NCBI RefSeq assembly: GCF_030503855.1
Contig: NZ_CP129971.1
Coordinates: 1,123,501-1,187,500, forward strand
Source: Marivirga salinae
Lineage (GTDB): Bacteria > Bacteroidota > Bacteroidia > Cytophagales > Cyclobacteriaceae
Direction: 5' to 3'
Length of the DNA: 64,000 nucleotides
A program made the translations under genes and the position numbers. Positions 17,566-27,938 of this stretch are shown piece by piece (positions within the stretch are counted from its first letter, which is position 1; each line of letters begins with the position of its first letter). Below the pieces are notes generated by a model. The model had not been told where the DNA came from and searched no databases. It saw nothing but the letters and a program-made list of their open reading frames with translations.

Positions 17566-17814
17566 CTACGCTTCAATAACCTTTTCAGCCAGAACAGTAA
17601 TATTGTTATTTAAAACTTCTACCACACCGCCATCAACCACAATAGTTGTAGTATTCTTGCCATCGGAGAATTTTAAATCTCCTTTGTCTAATGAACTAAT
17701 AAGTGGGGCGTGGTTATTCAAAACCTGAAAAGAACCATTGCTTCCCGGAAAAGTAGCAGAATCTACATTTCCTTTAAACACATTTTTTTCCGGTGTAATG
17801 ATTTCTAAAAGCAT
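17566..17814 (-). CDS. atpC: F1Fo ATP synthase epsilon subunit (short form)
   Basis: 82-residue epsilon subunit of the F1 rotor. It covers the N-terminal beta-sandwich (LEIITPEKNVFKGNV, GSFQVLNNHAPLISSL) and then stops, so the C-terminal two-helix domain that inhibits ATP hydrolysis in E. coli (about 50 residues) is absent. Short epsilon subunits are usual in Bacteroidota. It starts 10 bases after atpD, and the pair ends at a strong terminator. Confidence 0.93.
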   Translation of the reverse strand: MLLEIITPEKNVFKGNVDSATFPGSNGSFQVLNNHAPLISSLDKGDLKFSDGKNTTTIVVDGGVVEVLNNNITVLAEKVIEA

Positions 17815-17824
17815 GATTTTAATT

Positions 17825-19336
<1,512 letters not shown>

Positions 19337-19380
19337 TTAATAATTATTGTAAAATAAAATTGCTCTATTCTTTCAGGGTG

Positions 19381-19411
19381 CAAAGCTAAGGTTTAATTCA
19401 ATTATAACAAA
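19381..19411 (-). promoter_or_regulatory. Bacteroidota-type promoter of atpDC
   Basis: Minus strand TTTG (19408-19411), 19 bases, then a perfect -7 box TAGCTTTG (19381-19388), 47 bases before the atpD ATG. Confidence 0.75.
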
Positions 19412-19591
19412 GTATTTTTAGCTTTCGGTTTGGGTTGATACAGAAATTTTATAATCTGACACTAAATGATTATTTAGATTATAACTTTTTCCATTAATAA
19501 GGTTGTTTCCTCCACTCATGGAAAAGAGATAAAAATTGTAAACTTAATACTTCCTTGTTGTTAGTTTAGCAGGAAATTAAATGTACATACA

Positions 19592-22042
19592 ATGAAAAAA
19601 TTAATATTTAGCTTAGCTGTAATGGCTTTTATTGGGCTATCTGCTTCAGAAAGTCATGCTCAGTTTAAGCTGTTTGGTAAAAAGAAAAAGGAAGATAATA
19701 AGAAAGAGAATAATTCAGATTCAAAATATAAGCCTTATTCAAAGGTGATTACTTCAGAGGCGGAATCTGATGAGGGATTGTTCACTTTCCATAAAGTGGA
19801 TGACAAATATTATTTTGAAATACCAGAGGATTTATTGGAGAGAGAAATTTTGATAGTTTCTAGGATTTCAGGTCACGTAAAAGGACTGAATTTCGGTGGA
19901 GCTGGAATGAAATCTCGTCCGCAGCAGGTGATTCGATTTCAAAAGAAAGATAAGCAATTGTTATTGCGTTCAGTATCCTACAATTCTGTAGCAGATGAAG
20001 AAGATCCAATTTATGAATCTGTAAAGAACAATAATTTTGAACCTATCATTCATACTTTTAAAATTGAAGCATTAGGAAAGGACTCATCATCCTATGTGAT
20101 TGATGTTGAAGATTTCTTTACTACAGATGTTCCAATGATTGGTGCACTTTATGATTCTCAAAGAAAGGCTTTTAAAATTCAAACTGTTGATAAAAGTAGA
20201 TCTGTTATTGTTCATGGAAAAGCTTTCCCTGAAAATGTTGAAATTAGACATATCTTAACTTACAAAGGAAGTGAGATACCCGATAATCAATTAACAGGTG
20301 CATTATCAATTGAAATGAATCAATCAATGATTTTGCTGCCTGAGGAACCGATGGTACCAAGAAATTTTGATGATAGAGTAGGCTATTTTTCTATTCGTCA
20401 GTTAGATTATTCTAAAGATTCTCATAAAGCTGATGACAACCGTTTCATCACCAGATGGAGATTGGAGCCATCTGATTGGGAAGCTTATAATAAAGGCGAA
20501 TTGGTAGAGCCAGTTAAACAAATTGTATATTATATCGATCCTGCTACCCCAATTGAGTGGAGAGAATTCATCAAAAAAGGAATTGAAGATTGGCAACCAG
20601 CTTTTGAAGAAGCAGGTTTTAGAAATGCAATTATTGCAAAAGATGCCCCAACCAAAGAAGAGGATCCTGACTGGAGCCCAGAAGATGTGCGATACTCAGT
20701 TATTCGTTATATAGCTACTGATATTCAAAATGCACAAGGGCCACATGTTCACGATCCAAGAACTGGAGAAATTCTGGAAAGCGATATCTTATGGTATCAT
20801 AACGTAATGAACCTTTTGAGAAACTGGTATTTCATCCAAACTGCTGCGGTTAACCCTGAAGCTCAAAAAGTTAAGTTTGAGGAAGATTTAATGGGTGAAT
20901 TAATCAGATTTGTGGCTGCACATGAAGTAGGTCATACATTAGGATTACCTCATAATATGGGATCAAGTGTTGCATATCCTGTTGATTCATTACGATCAGC
21001 TGAATTTATGAAAACGCATGGAGTTGCACCTTCAATAATGGATTATGCAAGATTTAATTATGTTGCGCAGCCAGAAGATAATGTTGAAAATTTCTTCCCA
21101 ATGGTTGGAGAGTATGATAAATGGGCAATAGAATATGGTTACAGGGCAATTCCAAACATTGATACTGCTGAAGAGGAAGAATCTATTTTGAATGGATGGA
21201 TTTTAGAGAAAGCAGATGATCCTGCTTACCGATATGGTCGTCAGCAAAGAGGAGTTGTAGATCATACTGCCCAAACTGAAGATATTGGAGATGATTCCAT
21301 GATTGCTTCTGCATTAGGTATTAAAAACTTAAAGAGAATTGCTGATAGATTAATTGAATGGAGCTCGGAAGAAGGTGAAAATTATGACGAGCTTTCTGAA
21401 CTTTATGGTAATGTAATAGGTCAATATAATCGTTATATGGGTCATGTTACTGGAAATGTTGGCGGCATAAGCGAGTACTTTAAAACATCTGATCAGGAAG
21501 GTGCTATTTATACTCATGCTTCTAAAGACAAGCAAACCAGAGCTATCGCATTTTTAAATGAGCAATTATTCGAAACTCCAGAATGGTTGATTGATGCTGA
21601 AATACTTAGTAGAATTGAGTCTGATGGAATTACCGATAGAATAAAAGCATTGCAAACTAGAACTTTGAACAGTCTTTTCAGTGCTGATCGTGTGAAAAGA
21701 GTTTTAGAAAATGAAGCCTTAAATGGAAATGATGCTTATAAGGCCACACAAATGATGAGCGATTTGCGTACTGGCATTTTCTCTGAATTGAGAACAGGAA
21801 AAAGCATAGATACTTATAGAAGAAACTTGCAAAAAGCTTATGTTGAGAAGTTGGGTGAATTAGTGAAGACAGAAGACGAGGATATCCGAACAACAGACAT
21901 CCCTTCTCTTTCAAGAGGAAACTTGGTTGCTTTAAGAGCTGAAATCAATAGAGGTTTAGCAAGACAGAGCGATCAAATGTCTCGTTATCACTTGCAAGAT
22001 TTAGTAAGCAGAATTGATCAAATTTTGGATCCTAGGGGTTAA
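19592..22042 (+). CDS. Secreted zinc metalloprotease, DUF5117/DUF5118 type
   Basis: 816-residue exported protein with a signal peptide (cleavage after SHAQ, about residue 24) and a lysine-rich linker (FGKKKKEDNKKENN). The middle carries the metzincin-like zinc motif HEVGHTLGLPH (H444, H448, H454) followed by SIMDYARFNYVAQPED, where the methionine could be the Met-turn. N-terminal DUF5118/DUF5117-like and C-terminal helical parts flank it. It should be a periplasmic or surface protease; substrates are unknown. It is a single gene with its own terminator at 22070. Confidence 0.88.
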   Translation: MKKLIFSLAVMAFIGLSASESHAQFKLFGKKKKEDNKKENNSDSKYKPYSKVITSEAESDEGLFTFHKVDDKYYFEIPEDLLEREILIVSRISGHVKGLNFGGAGMKSRPQQVIRFQKKDKQLLLRSVSYNSVADEEDPIYESVKNNNFEPIIHTFKIEALGKDSSSYVIDVEDFFTTDVPMIGALYDSQRKAFKIQTVDKSRSVIVHGKAFPENVEIRHILTYKGSEIPDNQLTGALSIEMNQSMILLPEEPMVPRNFDDRVGYFSIRQLDYSKDSHKADDNRFITRWRLEPSDWEAYNKGELVEPVKQIVYYIDPATPIEWREFIKKGIEDWQPAFEEAGFRNAIIAKDAPTKEEDPDWSPEDVRYSVIRYIATDIQNAQGPHVHDPRTGEILESDILWYHNVMNLLRNWYFIQTAAVNPEAQKVKFEEDLMGELIRFVAAHEVGHTLGLPHNMGSSVAYPVDSLRSAEFMKTHGVAPSIMDYARFNYVAQPEDNVENFFPMVGEYDKWAIEYGYRAIPNIDTAEEEESILNGWILEKADDPAYRYGRQQRGVVDHTAQTEDIGDDSMIASALGIKNLKRIADRLIEWSSEEGENYDELSELYGNVIGQYNRYMGHVTGNVGGISEYFKTSDQEGAIYTHASKDKQTRAIAFLNEQLFETPEWLIDAEILSRIESDGITDRIKALQTRTLNSLFSADRVKRVLENEALNGNDAYKATQMMSDLRTGIFSELRTGKSIDTYRRNLQKAYVEKLGELVKTEDEDIRTTDIPSLSRGNLVALRAEINRGLARQSDQMSRYHLQDLVSRIDQILDPRG

Positions 22043-22069
22043 GGTTGATTAAATAATAGTTTAAATTTT

Positions 22070-22107
22070 TGCCTTTCGGTTTTTATTAATCGGGAGGCAT
22101 TTTTTTT
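22070..22107 (+). terminator. Rho-independent terminator of the zinc protease gene
   Basis: 12-base-pair stem TGCCTTTCGGTT / AATCGGGAGGCA (three G-T pairs), 6-base loop and eight T, 28 bases after the stop codon. Confidence 0.8.
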
Positions 22108-22207
22108 GTGAAATTTATGAATACAACACACAAATTCAGGGTAGGTAGGAGGTTTTAATTGATGGGTTAGGACACAAACAGTCTTATGAAACAAAAAACC
22201 TGAAACA

Positions 22208-22238
22208 AGTTTCCCAAAGTTTAAAAATTTGGAAAGCT
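22208..22238. repeat. Inverted repeat related to the 12258 hairpin
   Basis: AGTTTCCCAAA and TTTGGAAAGCT (9 of 11 paired) around a 9-base AT loop, between convergent genes. The arms resemble those at 12258-12291 (TTTCCAAAG / CTTTGGAAA), suggesting one repeat family that may terminate the minus-strand kinase gene. Confidence 0.5.
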
Positions 22239-22281
22239 AACATATCCGTATACAGCTTTTACTTATCCTATTTGATAGCCT

Positions 22282-23505
22282 TTACCTTTTTAATATAATT
22301 CTAAAAGTGGTTCCTTTGTTTACGATAGATTCCTTGACTGATATCTTCCCATTATGGTAGTTCTCAATTATTCTTTTTGCTAAAGTAAGTCCTAACCCCC
22401 AGCCTCTTTTTTTAGTGGAAAATCCTGGCTGAAAGATTTCTTTTATCTTACTGGAAGGAATTCCTTTTCCAGTATCTGTAACATCTATCAAGGCATCTCC
22501 ATATTTTCCCTCTTTTAAAGTAATAGTGATTTCACCCTCACCATTCATGGCATCAATCGCATTTTTACATAAGTTCTCAATCACCCAATCGAAAAGAGGC
22601 TTATTAATATCTGCCGTAACCAGATCATCTTTGCAATGAAAATAGAGATTTACCTTTTTTGAAGTCCTTTTCTTTAAGTAATTAATAGTTTGCTCAATGA
22701 TTTTTGAAATATTTTCTTGCTTCAATACGGGGATAGAACCAATACTTGAAAATCTTGAGGTTATCAATTCCAATTTGCTGATATCTTTTTCCAGCTCTGT
22801 TACAACCTCTTTATCTTTTATATCATCATCAATTTTCATGATTTCTAACCAAGCCATTAATGAGGAAAGGGGAGTACCCAATTGGTGAGCAGTTTCCTTA
22901 GCAAGACCAACCCAAACTTGGTTTTGTTCGGCTTTTCTGGAATAGGAAAAGGAAACATAGCCGAAAAATACAAACGCAGCAATTACAGATAATTGTATGT
23001 AAGGGTAGTAGCGTAATCTGTAAATCAAATCGGAATTTCGGTAATAGATATATTGAAAGTCATTTGGATCATCTGAACCCATTCCGGAAATAGCAATTGG
23101 CTCATATTCTTGTTCCATGATTTTGAGCTCTTTCTTCAGTATTTTTTTTCTGGCCTCCTGATCATGTTTGGAACTGTCTATGTCAATATTTCTATAAACA
23201 CTGGGATTTCCATTGGCGTCCACCACAATTGCTGGAACAAAGTTGTTTGGAGCTACGATTTCTTGAAAAATAAAAATCAGATTTTCGCTATTATCAGGAT
23301 CACTGGTATATTCCAAAGTTTTGGCAAATAATTCGATATAACGTTCCTCTCTTTCTTTTAGCTCTTCTACTATGCTATTGGTGTAGAGAACCGAAGCAAT
23401 ACCAATAATTAAAGAAAATGCTAGTGCAACCCATTTTAAAGCAGCCTTACTTTGGTAAATGGAAGAAGCATTGCCCATAAAGGGGTTTTCAGAAGGAGTT
23501 ACCAT
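22282..23505 (-). CDS. Two-span sensor histidine kinase
   Basis: 407-residue membrane kinase. Two transmembrane helices (about 22-44 and 170-188) enclose a sensor region of about 125 residues outside the inner membrane. The H-box is KETAHQLGTPLSSLMAWLEI (H207), a variant in which the usual DISHEL pattern is replaced, seen often in Bacteroidota kinases. N, G1 and G2 boxes are present (NLCKNAIDAM, DVTDTGKGIP, KRGWGLGLTLAKRI). It should autophosphorylate and pass phosphate to a response regulator, none of which is adjacent, so it is an orphan kinase. Confidence 0.92.
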   Translation of the reverse strand: MVTPSENPFMGNASSIYQSKAALKWVALAFSLIIGIASVLYTNSIVEELKEREERYIELFAKTLEYTSDPDNSENLIFIFQEIVAPNNFVPAIVVDANGNPSVYRNIDIDSSKHDQEARKKILKKELKIMEQEYEPIAISGMGSDDPNDFQYIYYRNSDLIYRLRYYPYIQLSVIAAFVFFGYVSFSYSRKAEQNQVWVGLAKETAHQLGTPLSSLMAWLEIMKIDDDIKDKEVVTELEKDISKLELITSRFSSIGSIPVLKQENISKIIEQTINYLKKRTSKKVNLYFHCKDDLVTADINKPLFDWVIENLCKNAIDAMNGEGEITITLKEGKYGDALIDVTDTGKGIPSSKIKEIFQPGFSTKKRGWGLGLTLAKRIIENYHNGKISVKESIVNKGTTFRIILKR

Positions 23506-23648
23506 TTATATTTTTCAGGCAAATTATAAAAGTTTAAGGGATAACGGAAAAAATGAGCCTTATTACTTTGAAACTGTGAAATAATAACTGATTTAATTCG
23601 ATATTTAATTGAGAGTAACCATTTTATAACTTTTTCGATACATAGTAC

Positions 23649-24335
23649 ATGGAAAATATAGTGCAAATTGAATTATGGGGCATCAGAATAGATGAGCCCA
23701 TTGTTACCCTCACCGACCTATTGGTCAGTTTTTTTTGTTTCCTTTATTTTTATAAGATGTCAATATCCCCTAAAAAGGGAAAAGTATTCACTTATTTCAA
23801 ATACTATTTTTTAGTGATGGGTTTAGCTACCACTTTTGGAGGCGTTATTGGACATGCATTTTATTATGAATTTAGTAAATCATGGAAACTGGTAGGATGG
23901 ATAATTAGTATGTTTGCAATTATGCTAATAGAGCGGGGAGCTATAGAACACACTCGTATAGCATTAAATAAAAAATATGTTAAAATATTAGGCATAGTTA
24001 ATATAATAGAGTTTTTAATTTTTCTTGGATTAGTGTTTTATACCCTCGATTTCTTTTATGTCCAGTTACATTCTGGCTATGGATTAATGTTTGTAGTTTT
24101 CACAATTGAGGCTTTACTATTTTATAAAACCAAGAATGAAGCTACTAAATATATAATGGCCGGAATTGGTTTTGCTGCGCTTTCGGCTTTAGCATTTGCT
24201 ACAAAATTCTCAATTCATGAATGGTTTAACTACTTGTCTTTAAGCCATGTATTGATGGCAGTAGCAACGATTTATGTTTATGGAGGAGTAAAGAGAATTA
24301 AAATAAAGGAAGGGCAAGTAAAAGAAAAGGTTTAA
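23649..24335 (+). CDS. Unknown seven-span membrane protein
   Basis: 228-residue integral membrane protein with about seven hydrophobic helices spaced regularly and short polar loops; charged or aromatic pairs inside helices (GGVIGHAFYYEFSKSW, EHTRIAL) hint at a conserved core. I do not recognise the family with certainty. It has no partner gene; it is divergent from the histidine kinase (143 bases apart), so a shared control region and a sensory or transport link are possible but unproven. Confidence 0.75.
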   Translation: MENIVQIELWGIRIDEPIVTLTDLLVSFFCFLYFYKMSISPKKGKVFTYFKYYFLVMGLATTFGGVIGHAFYYEFSKSWKLVGWIISMFAIMLIERGAIEHTRIALNKKYVKILGIVNIIEFLIFLGLVFYTLDFFYVQLHSGYGLMFVVFTIEALLFYKTKNEATKYIMAGIGFAALSALAFATKFSIHEWFNYLSLSHVLMAVATIYVYGGVKRIKIKEGQVKEKV

Positions 24336-24660
24336 TTCTATTTCAAATTAATATTAATGAGGCTAAGCCTAAATATAAACAAGCCAAATGCTTGAGGTGT
24401 TTCACGCAAAGACGCTAAGTCGCAAAGAATAAGAAAGGAGAGAATAGTGTGCTTTAAATTTATATTTCAAAGTTCTCAAATCAAATCATATCGTTATTCT
24501 CGGGGTAAATATTGCTCAGAGAGAGTATTATAATCTATTTTATTTAGTATTGACAGTTTGAACGGGAATTCAAAAAGTTAAACAATTAAATACCTTTGCG
24601 TAAACTTTGCGCCTTGGCGTGATTTATTTAGTGCGTCTTTTGACGCTTAAAGACAGAAAT
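24336..24660. other. Intergenic region holding a repeat-bounded element
   Basis: 325 bases with no gene. It contains the element described at 24402-24622. The inner sequence is AT-rich with no open frame of note. Confidence 0.5.
24402..24622. repeat. MITE-like element with imperfect terminal inverted repeats
   Basis: The left end TCACGC...CTAAGTCGCAAAG (24402-24427) and the right end, read in reverse complement, TCACGCCAAGGCGCAAAG (24605-24622) match apart from a small gap. Together they bound about 220 bases. The right end also carries TTTGCGTAAACTTTGCG, a block found again near 47871. No transposase is encoded. It could be a nonautonomous mobile element or a pair of dispersed repeats that landed in opposite orientation. 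Confidence 0.5.
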
Positions 24661-24691
24661 AAAAAAAGCCCATCACTCTCCAGTGACAGGC
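24661..24691 (-). terminator. Rho-independent terminator of the secreted two-domain protein
   Basis: Minus strand: 10-base-pair stem GCCTGTCACT / AGTGATGGGC (two G-T pairs), loop GGAG, then seven T, 32 bases after the stop codon. Confidence 0.85.
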
Positions 24692-24723
24692 CCTACTATG
24701 GAAACGACTAATTGAATACTATT

Positions 24724-25326
24724 TTATAAAGCGATACTATGTTTAAAGTTCCTATCGCCAGACTGAACCATAATCTGATATTCACCTTTATCTAAAGAAG
24801 AAATATCAAATCTTTTCTCAATTCCTGATTTACTACCTAAGTTCTCTTTATAAATCACGTTTCCTTTTGAATTTGTGATTAAAATTGAGGTACTATTACT
24901 GCTTAAATTAAGATAATTGAAATCTACAATTCCATTTTCCTTAAGTTTTACAAATGGTTTGTGGATCGTGTTGAACTGATCTTCCGCTACCGTAACAGAA
25001 TCCCAAGTAATGGTAATAGGTAATATTTCTATATTGAGATCATTTTCCAACTCGATATTATATCGACCAGATTCTAAATGTCTCAAGTCGAAATTTTTCA
25101 AAATACCATTTACATTTTCAACTGTTTCAGTGTATAACACTTGACCGAATTGATTTTTTATCCTAATATTGGTCAAATCAGACTCAGCTGATCCTACCCT
25201 TAATGTGATCATTTTGTTTTCCTTGCTTGTCAATTTTACAAATGGGAAGCCATCTGCAAAGCTCAATAATGGCAGTAAAACCAATACTGCGGTTACAACC
25301 GATTTTTGAATTTTTAAATTGTTCAT
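24724..25326 (-). CDS. Secreted protein with two T9SS-tail-like beta domains
   Basis: 200-residue exported protein: signal peptide ending near LLPLLSFADG (about residue 25), then two similar halves. Each half has the pattern I-x-N-x-x-G-x-V/L-Y-x-E-x-(15)-F-D-(5)-L-x-x-G-x-Y (IKNQFGQVLYTETV...LRHLESGRYNIELE and ITNSKGNVIYKENL...ISSLDKGEYQIMVQ). This is the fold seen in C-terminal sorting tails of type IX secretion cargo and in small Bacteroidota periplasmic proteins. Here the whole mature protein is made of two such domains, with no catalytic part. Function unknown. Confidence 0.7.
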   Translation of the reverse strand: MNNLKIQKSVVTAVLVLLPLLSFADGFPFVKLTSKENKMITLRVGSAESDLTNIRIKNQFGQVLYTETVENVNGILKNFDLRHLESGRYNIELENDLNIEILPITITWDSVTVAEDQFNTIHKPFVKLKENGIVDFNYLNLSSNSTSILITNSKGNVIYKENLGSKSGIEKRFDISSLDKGEYQIMVQSGDRNFKHSIAL

Positions 25327-25350
25327 AGACTTTTTCTTTAAAGTACATTA

Positions 25351-25358
25351 CAAATGTA
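25351..25358 (-). promoter_or_regulatory. -7 promoter box of the secreted protein gene
   Basis: Minus strand TACATTTG, perfect TAnnTTTG, 24 bases upstream of the ATG. No TTTG at the -33 distance. Confidence 0.5.
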
Positions 25359-25491
25359 GGGTGCTTTTTTGCCACTAACTATGTGAAGATTTTCCAATTG
25401 TAGTACTATTTTAACTCTTTAGTGTTATCTTATTGTTATCAAGAGGTAAAATGCAATAACAAAATCAATTTTCAATCGTTTTAAATTCACT

Positions 25492-26364
25492 ATGCAATTC
25501 TATAAGCCTACACTCGAACAAATTGAGCCTACCTTTGGAAGCTCGGTACTCATCAAAAAATTTGAACAGTCAAGACCTAATAAGGAACCATTTTGGCATT
25601 TTCATCCCGAAATTGAATTAGTTTTTGTGCGTGGAGGGAATGGAAAAAGACATATAGGCAATCATATTTCCTATTACCAAGATGGAGATTTGATGCTGAT
25701 CGGATCTAATTTGCCGCATTATGGTTTCACAGACCGCTTAACAGGAAATGAATCGGAAACTATTATCCAGATGAAAGAGGATTTCCCTGGACCAGTATTT
25801 TTAAATTTGCCTGAAATTCAACCTATCAAGCAACTAATTGAGAATGCGAAGCTCGGAATTGTGTTCACAGGCGAAACCAAAAAGAAAATTGGAGATGAAA
25901 TAGAAAGTTTAGTAGATAAACCGCCTTTTGATCGGTTGATAGGTTTGATATCCATTTTAAAGAGACTATCAGAGGTAAAAGATTACTATTTGTTAAATTC
26001 AGAAGCAGTATCAATTGAGGCTAAGGCTGTTGATCAGCAGCGGGTAAATTTAATTTATGATTTTGTAAGAGATAATTTTAAACGGAATATATCATTAGAA
26101 GAAATTTCAGCTGAAGCTGCCATGACCGTTCCAGCTTTTTGCCGCTATTTTAAGAAGATTTCTAATAAGACTTTCACTCATTTTGTAAACGAACACAGGG
26201 TAGTACATGCTTCCAAGCTTTTATCAGAAGGGAATTTAAATATCACAGATATTTGCTATGCCTGTGGATTTAATAATATCTCCCATTTCAACAGACAATT
26301 CAAAGAAATCACCGGTAATAGCCCATCAGATTATAGAAAGGCTATTAGGAGAGTGGTTAGATAA
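25492..26364 (+). CDS. AraC-family transcriptional regulator with cupin sensor
   Basis: 290-residue regulator. The N-terminal half has a cupin pattern (FWHFHPEIELVFVRGG, then DGDLMLIGSNLPHYGF) that normally binds a small ligand. The C-terminal 100 residues carry two helix-turn-helix motifs (LEEISAEAAMTVPAFCRYFK and ITDICYACGFNNISHFNRQF) and the family ending GNSPSDYRKA. It is a monocistronic gene; the regulated genes and ligand are unknown. An imperfect inverted repeat ATTGTTAT-N17-ATAACAAA lies about 50 bases upstream (25432-25464) and may be an autoregulatory site. Confidence 0.92.
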   Translation: MQFYKPTLEQIEPTFGSSVLIKKFEQSRPNKEPFWHFHPEIELVFVRGGNGKRHIGNHISYYQDGDLMLIGSNLPHYGFTDRLTGNESETIIQMKEDFPGPVFLNLPEIQPIKQLIENAKLGIVFTGETKKKIGDEIESLVDKPPFDRLIGLISILKRLSEVKDYYLLNSEAVSIEAKAVDQQRVNLIYDFVRDNFKRNISLEEISAEAAMTVPAFCRYFKKISNKTFTHFVNEHRVVHASKLLSEGNLNITDICYACGFNNISHFNRQFKEITGNSPSDYRKAIRRVVR

Positions 26365-26711
26365 AGCCCCCTAGCCCCCAATGGGGAAGTATGCACGGAA
26401 TTAGGTCAGTATTAAAATTTTTTTATCTGAAATAAAAGGGAGATAAGTACAAATATGTTGTAATTCTTGTCAGTATCTAAAACGGAAAATATACAAATGT
26501 TTTGATACTAATATCCACAGAAATAACACAACCACTTCCGACGAACTCGGAAAGGCGGGAGGGAGGAAAGTTTAGCGGGCCAGCGTGGGCATGAGGGGTA
26601 GTAGCATTAAACTTTCTTGAATTTTTGTTTCTTTTTGTTCAAGCAAAAAGAAAGTAAGAATGATGAAAGTAAAATAAATTGATTTCTGCAGATATGGGAC
26701 AAACTAAGTGG
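26362..26711. repeat. Repeat-rich intergenic region, including C-run/G-run repeat copy B
   Basis: Begins at the stop codon of the AraC gene with GCCCCCTAGCCCCCAATGGG and GCACGGAAT (26366-26400), matching copy A at 15716. A GC-richer stretch follows (26536-26600), then a perfect 10-base inverted repeat TTTCTTTTTG-ttcaag-CAAAAAGAAA at 26628-26653. No gene was found in the 347 bases. These blocks look like several dispersed repeats in series. Confidence 0.55.
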
Positions 26712-27797
26712 CTAGTCCCTTCTAAAACTTTTACTAATAGCTTTCTTTTTCCTTCTGATATTAGCTTTTAATATTTCATCCAACATTAAGCTTAACAAAA
26801 TACATAGACCTACTATTACTGGTACTAAAATATTGTCCCCTAGAAAATCTAAAGCCAAGGCTACTGATATAATGGCAATATTAGTAGCGATCATAATTAA
26901 AGTAGTACCAGAATGGCTAAAGCCCAATCGCATTAGAATATGGTGTAAGTGCGTCTTATCTGGTGAGAAAGGAGATTTCTTTTTCATAGCTCTTGAGATA
27001 AATACCCTGAGCGTATCAAAAAGTGGGATGATGATTATTGAAATCCCTACTGCAACTGAAGACGTTAATTTGAACGGAGTTTCTTCAGGCAAATAATGAT
27101 TATAATCAATAAACTTAATGGTAATCACAGCTAAGGCAAAACCAATTAATAGCGCTCCGGTATCTCCCATAAAAATTCTTGAGGGCTCCCAATTGAAATT
27201 CAAAAAGGCTATCAATGCACCTATAAACCCAAAGCAAACCATAGAAAAATATGTCTGTCCTACCAAAAAGAAATAAATACCAAAAAAGAAAAAGGCAATT
27301 ATACCAATGCTACTAGCTAAACCATCCAGACCATCTATTAGATTATACGAATTAGTAATCACGATTAATGTAAACAGTGTTACCACTATGCTAATGATAT
27401 AGGGAACCTCCTCAATAGACAATAAACCATAAAAGGATTTTAAAGTAATGTCCATTAAGAAGATGACCATAAAAGAAGCTAAGAACTGTGCTCCCAGTTT
27501 TACTATTGGACGAACAGGAACTAAATCATCCCTTAAGCCCACCATAAACATAATGCCCATAGCGCCAAAGAAAAACTTAAAGCGCTGTAAGCCCACAAGC
27601 GGCATGAAGATTAACAAGGCTATCATGACGCCTATAAATATGGCTATTCCCCCCATGCTGGGTGTATCACCTAAGTGTATTTTCCTTCCTCCCGGTTTAT
27701 CCACGATATTTCGCTTTTTAAAAAAGCTAATTACCAATGGCGTAACCAAAAAGGTTAATATAAATGAAGTAATTAAACTAGCTAGGGTTTGGGGCAT
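26712..27797 (-). CDS. WecA/TagO-type undecaprenyl-phosphate phosphosugar transferase
   Basis: 361-residue inner-membrane enzyme of the MraY/WecA family that moves a HexNAc-1-phosphate from its UDP form onto undecaprenyl phosphate, the first step of surface polysaccharide assembly. About eleven membrane helices; conserved cytoplasmic loops are visible: GGRKIHLGDTPSMGG, the DD motif in GLRDDLVPVRP, NSYNLIDGLDGLA, and FMGDTGALLIGF. A basic tail (NIRRKKKAISKSFRRD) ends the protein. It is the last gene of the minus-strand polysaccharide locus. Substrate (UDP-GlcNAc or a diamino sugar) is not determinable. Confidence 0.9.
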   Translation of the reverse strand: MPQTLASLITSFILTFLVTPLVISFFKKRNIVDKPGGRKIHLGDTPSMGGIAIFIGVMIALLIFMPLVGLQRFKFFFGAMGIMFMVGLRDDLVPVRPIVKLGAQFLASFMVIFLMDITLKSFYGLLSIEEVPYIISIVVTLFTLIVITNSYNLIDGLDGLASSIGIIAFFFFGIYFFLVGQTYFSMVCFGFIGALIAFLNFNWEPSRIFMGDTGALLIGFALAVITIKFIDYNHYLPEETPFKLTSSVAVGISIIIIPLFDTLRVFISRAMKKKSPFSPDKTHLHHILMRLGFSHSGTTLIMIATNIAIISVALALDFLGDNILVPVIVGLCILLSLMLDEILKANIRRKKKAISKSFRRD

Positions 27798-27938
27798 GTT
27801 TAAAATTTGATAAATCTACAACTTTAGCTTTATCCCAATCAATTTGGTCATCAGCCATTAACAGATCAACAAATTTAAATGGTTTTAGGGAATTATCTAA
27901 AGTTAAGTATAATTTTAGAAGTAAAAGAAAATCAATAT

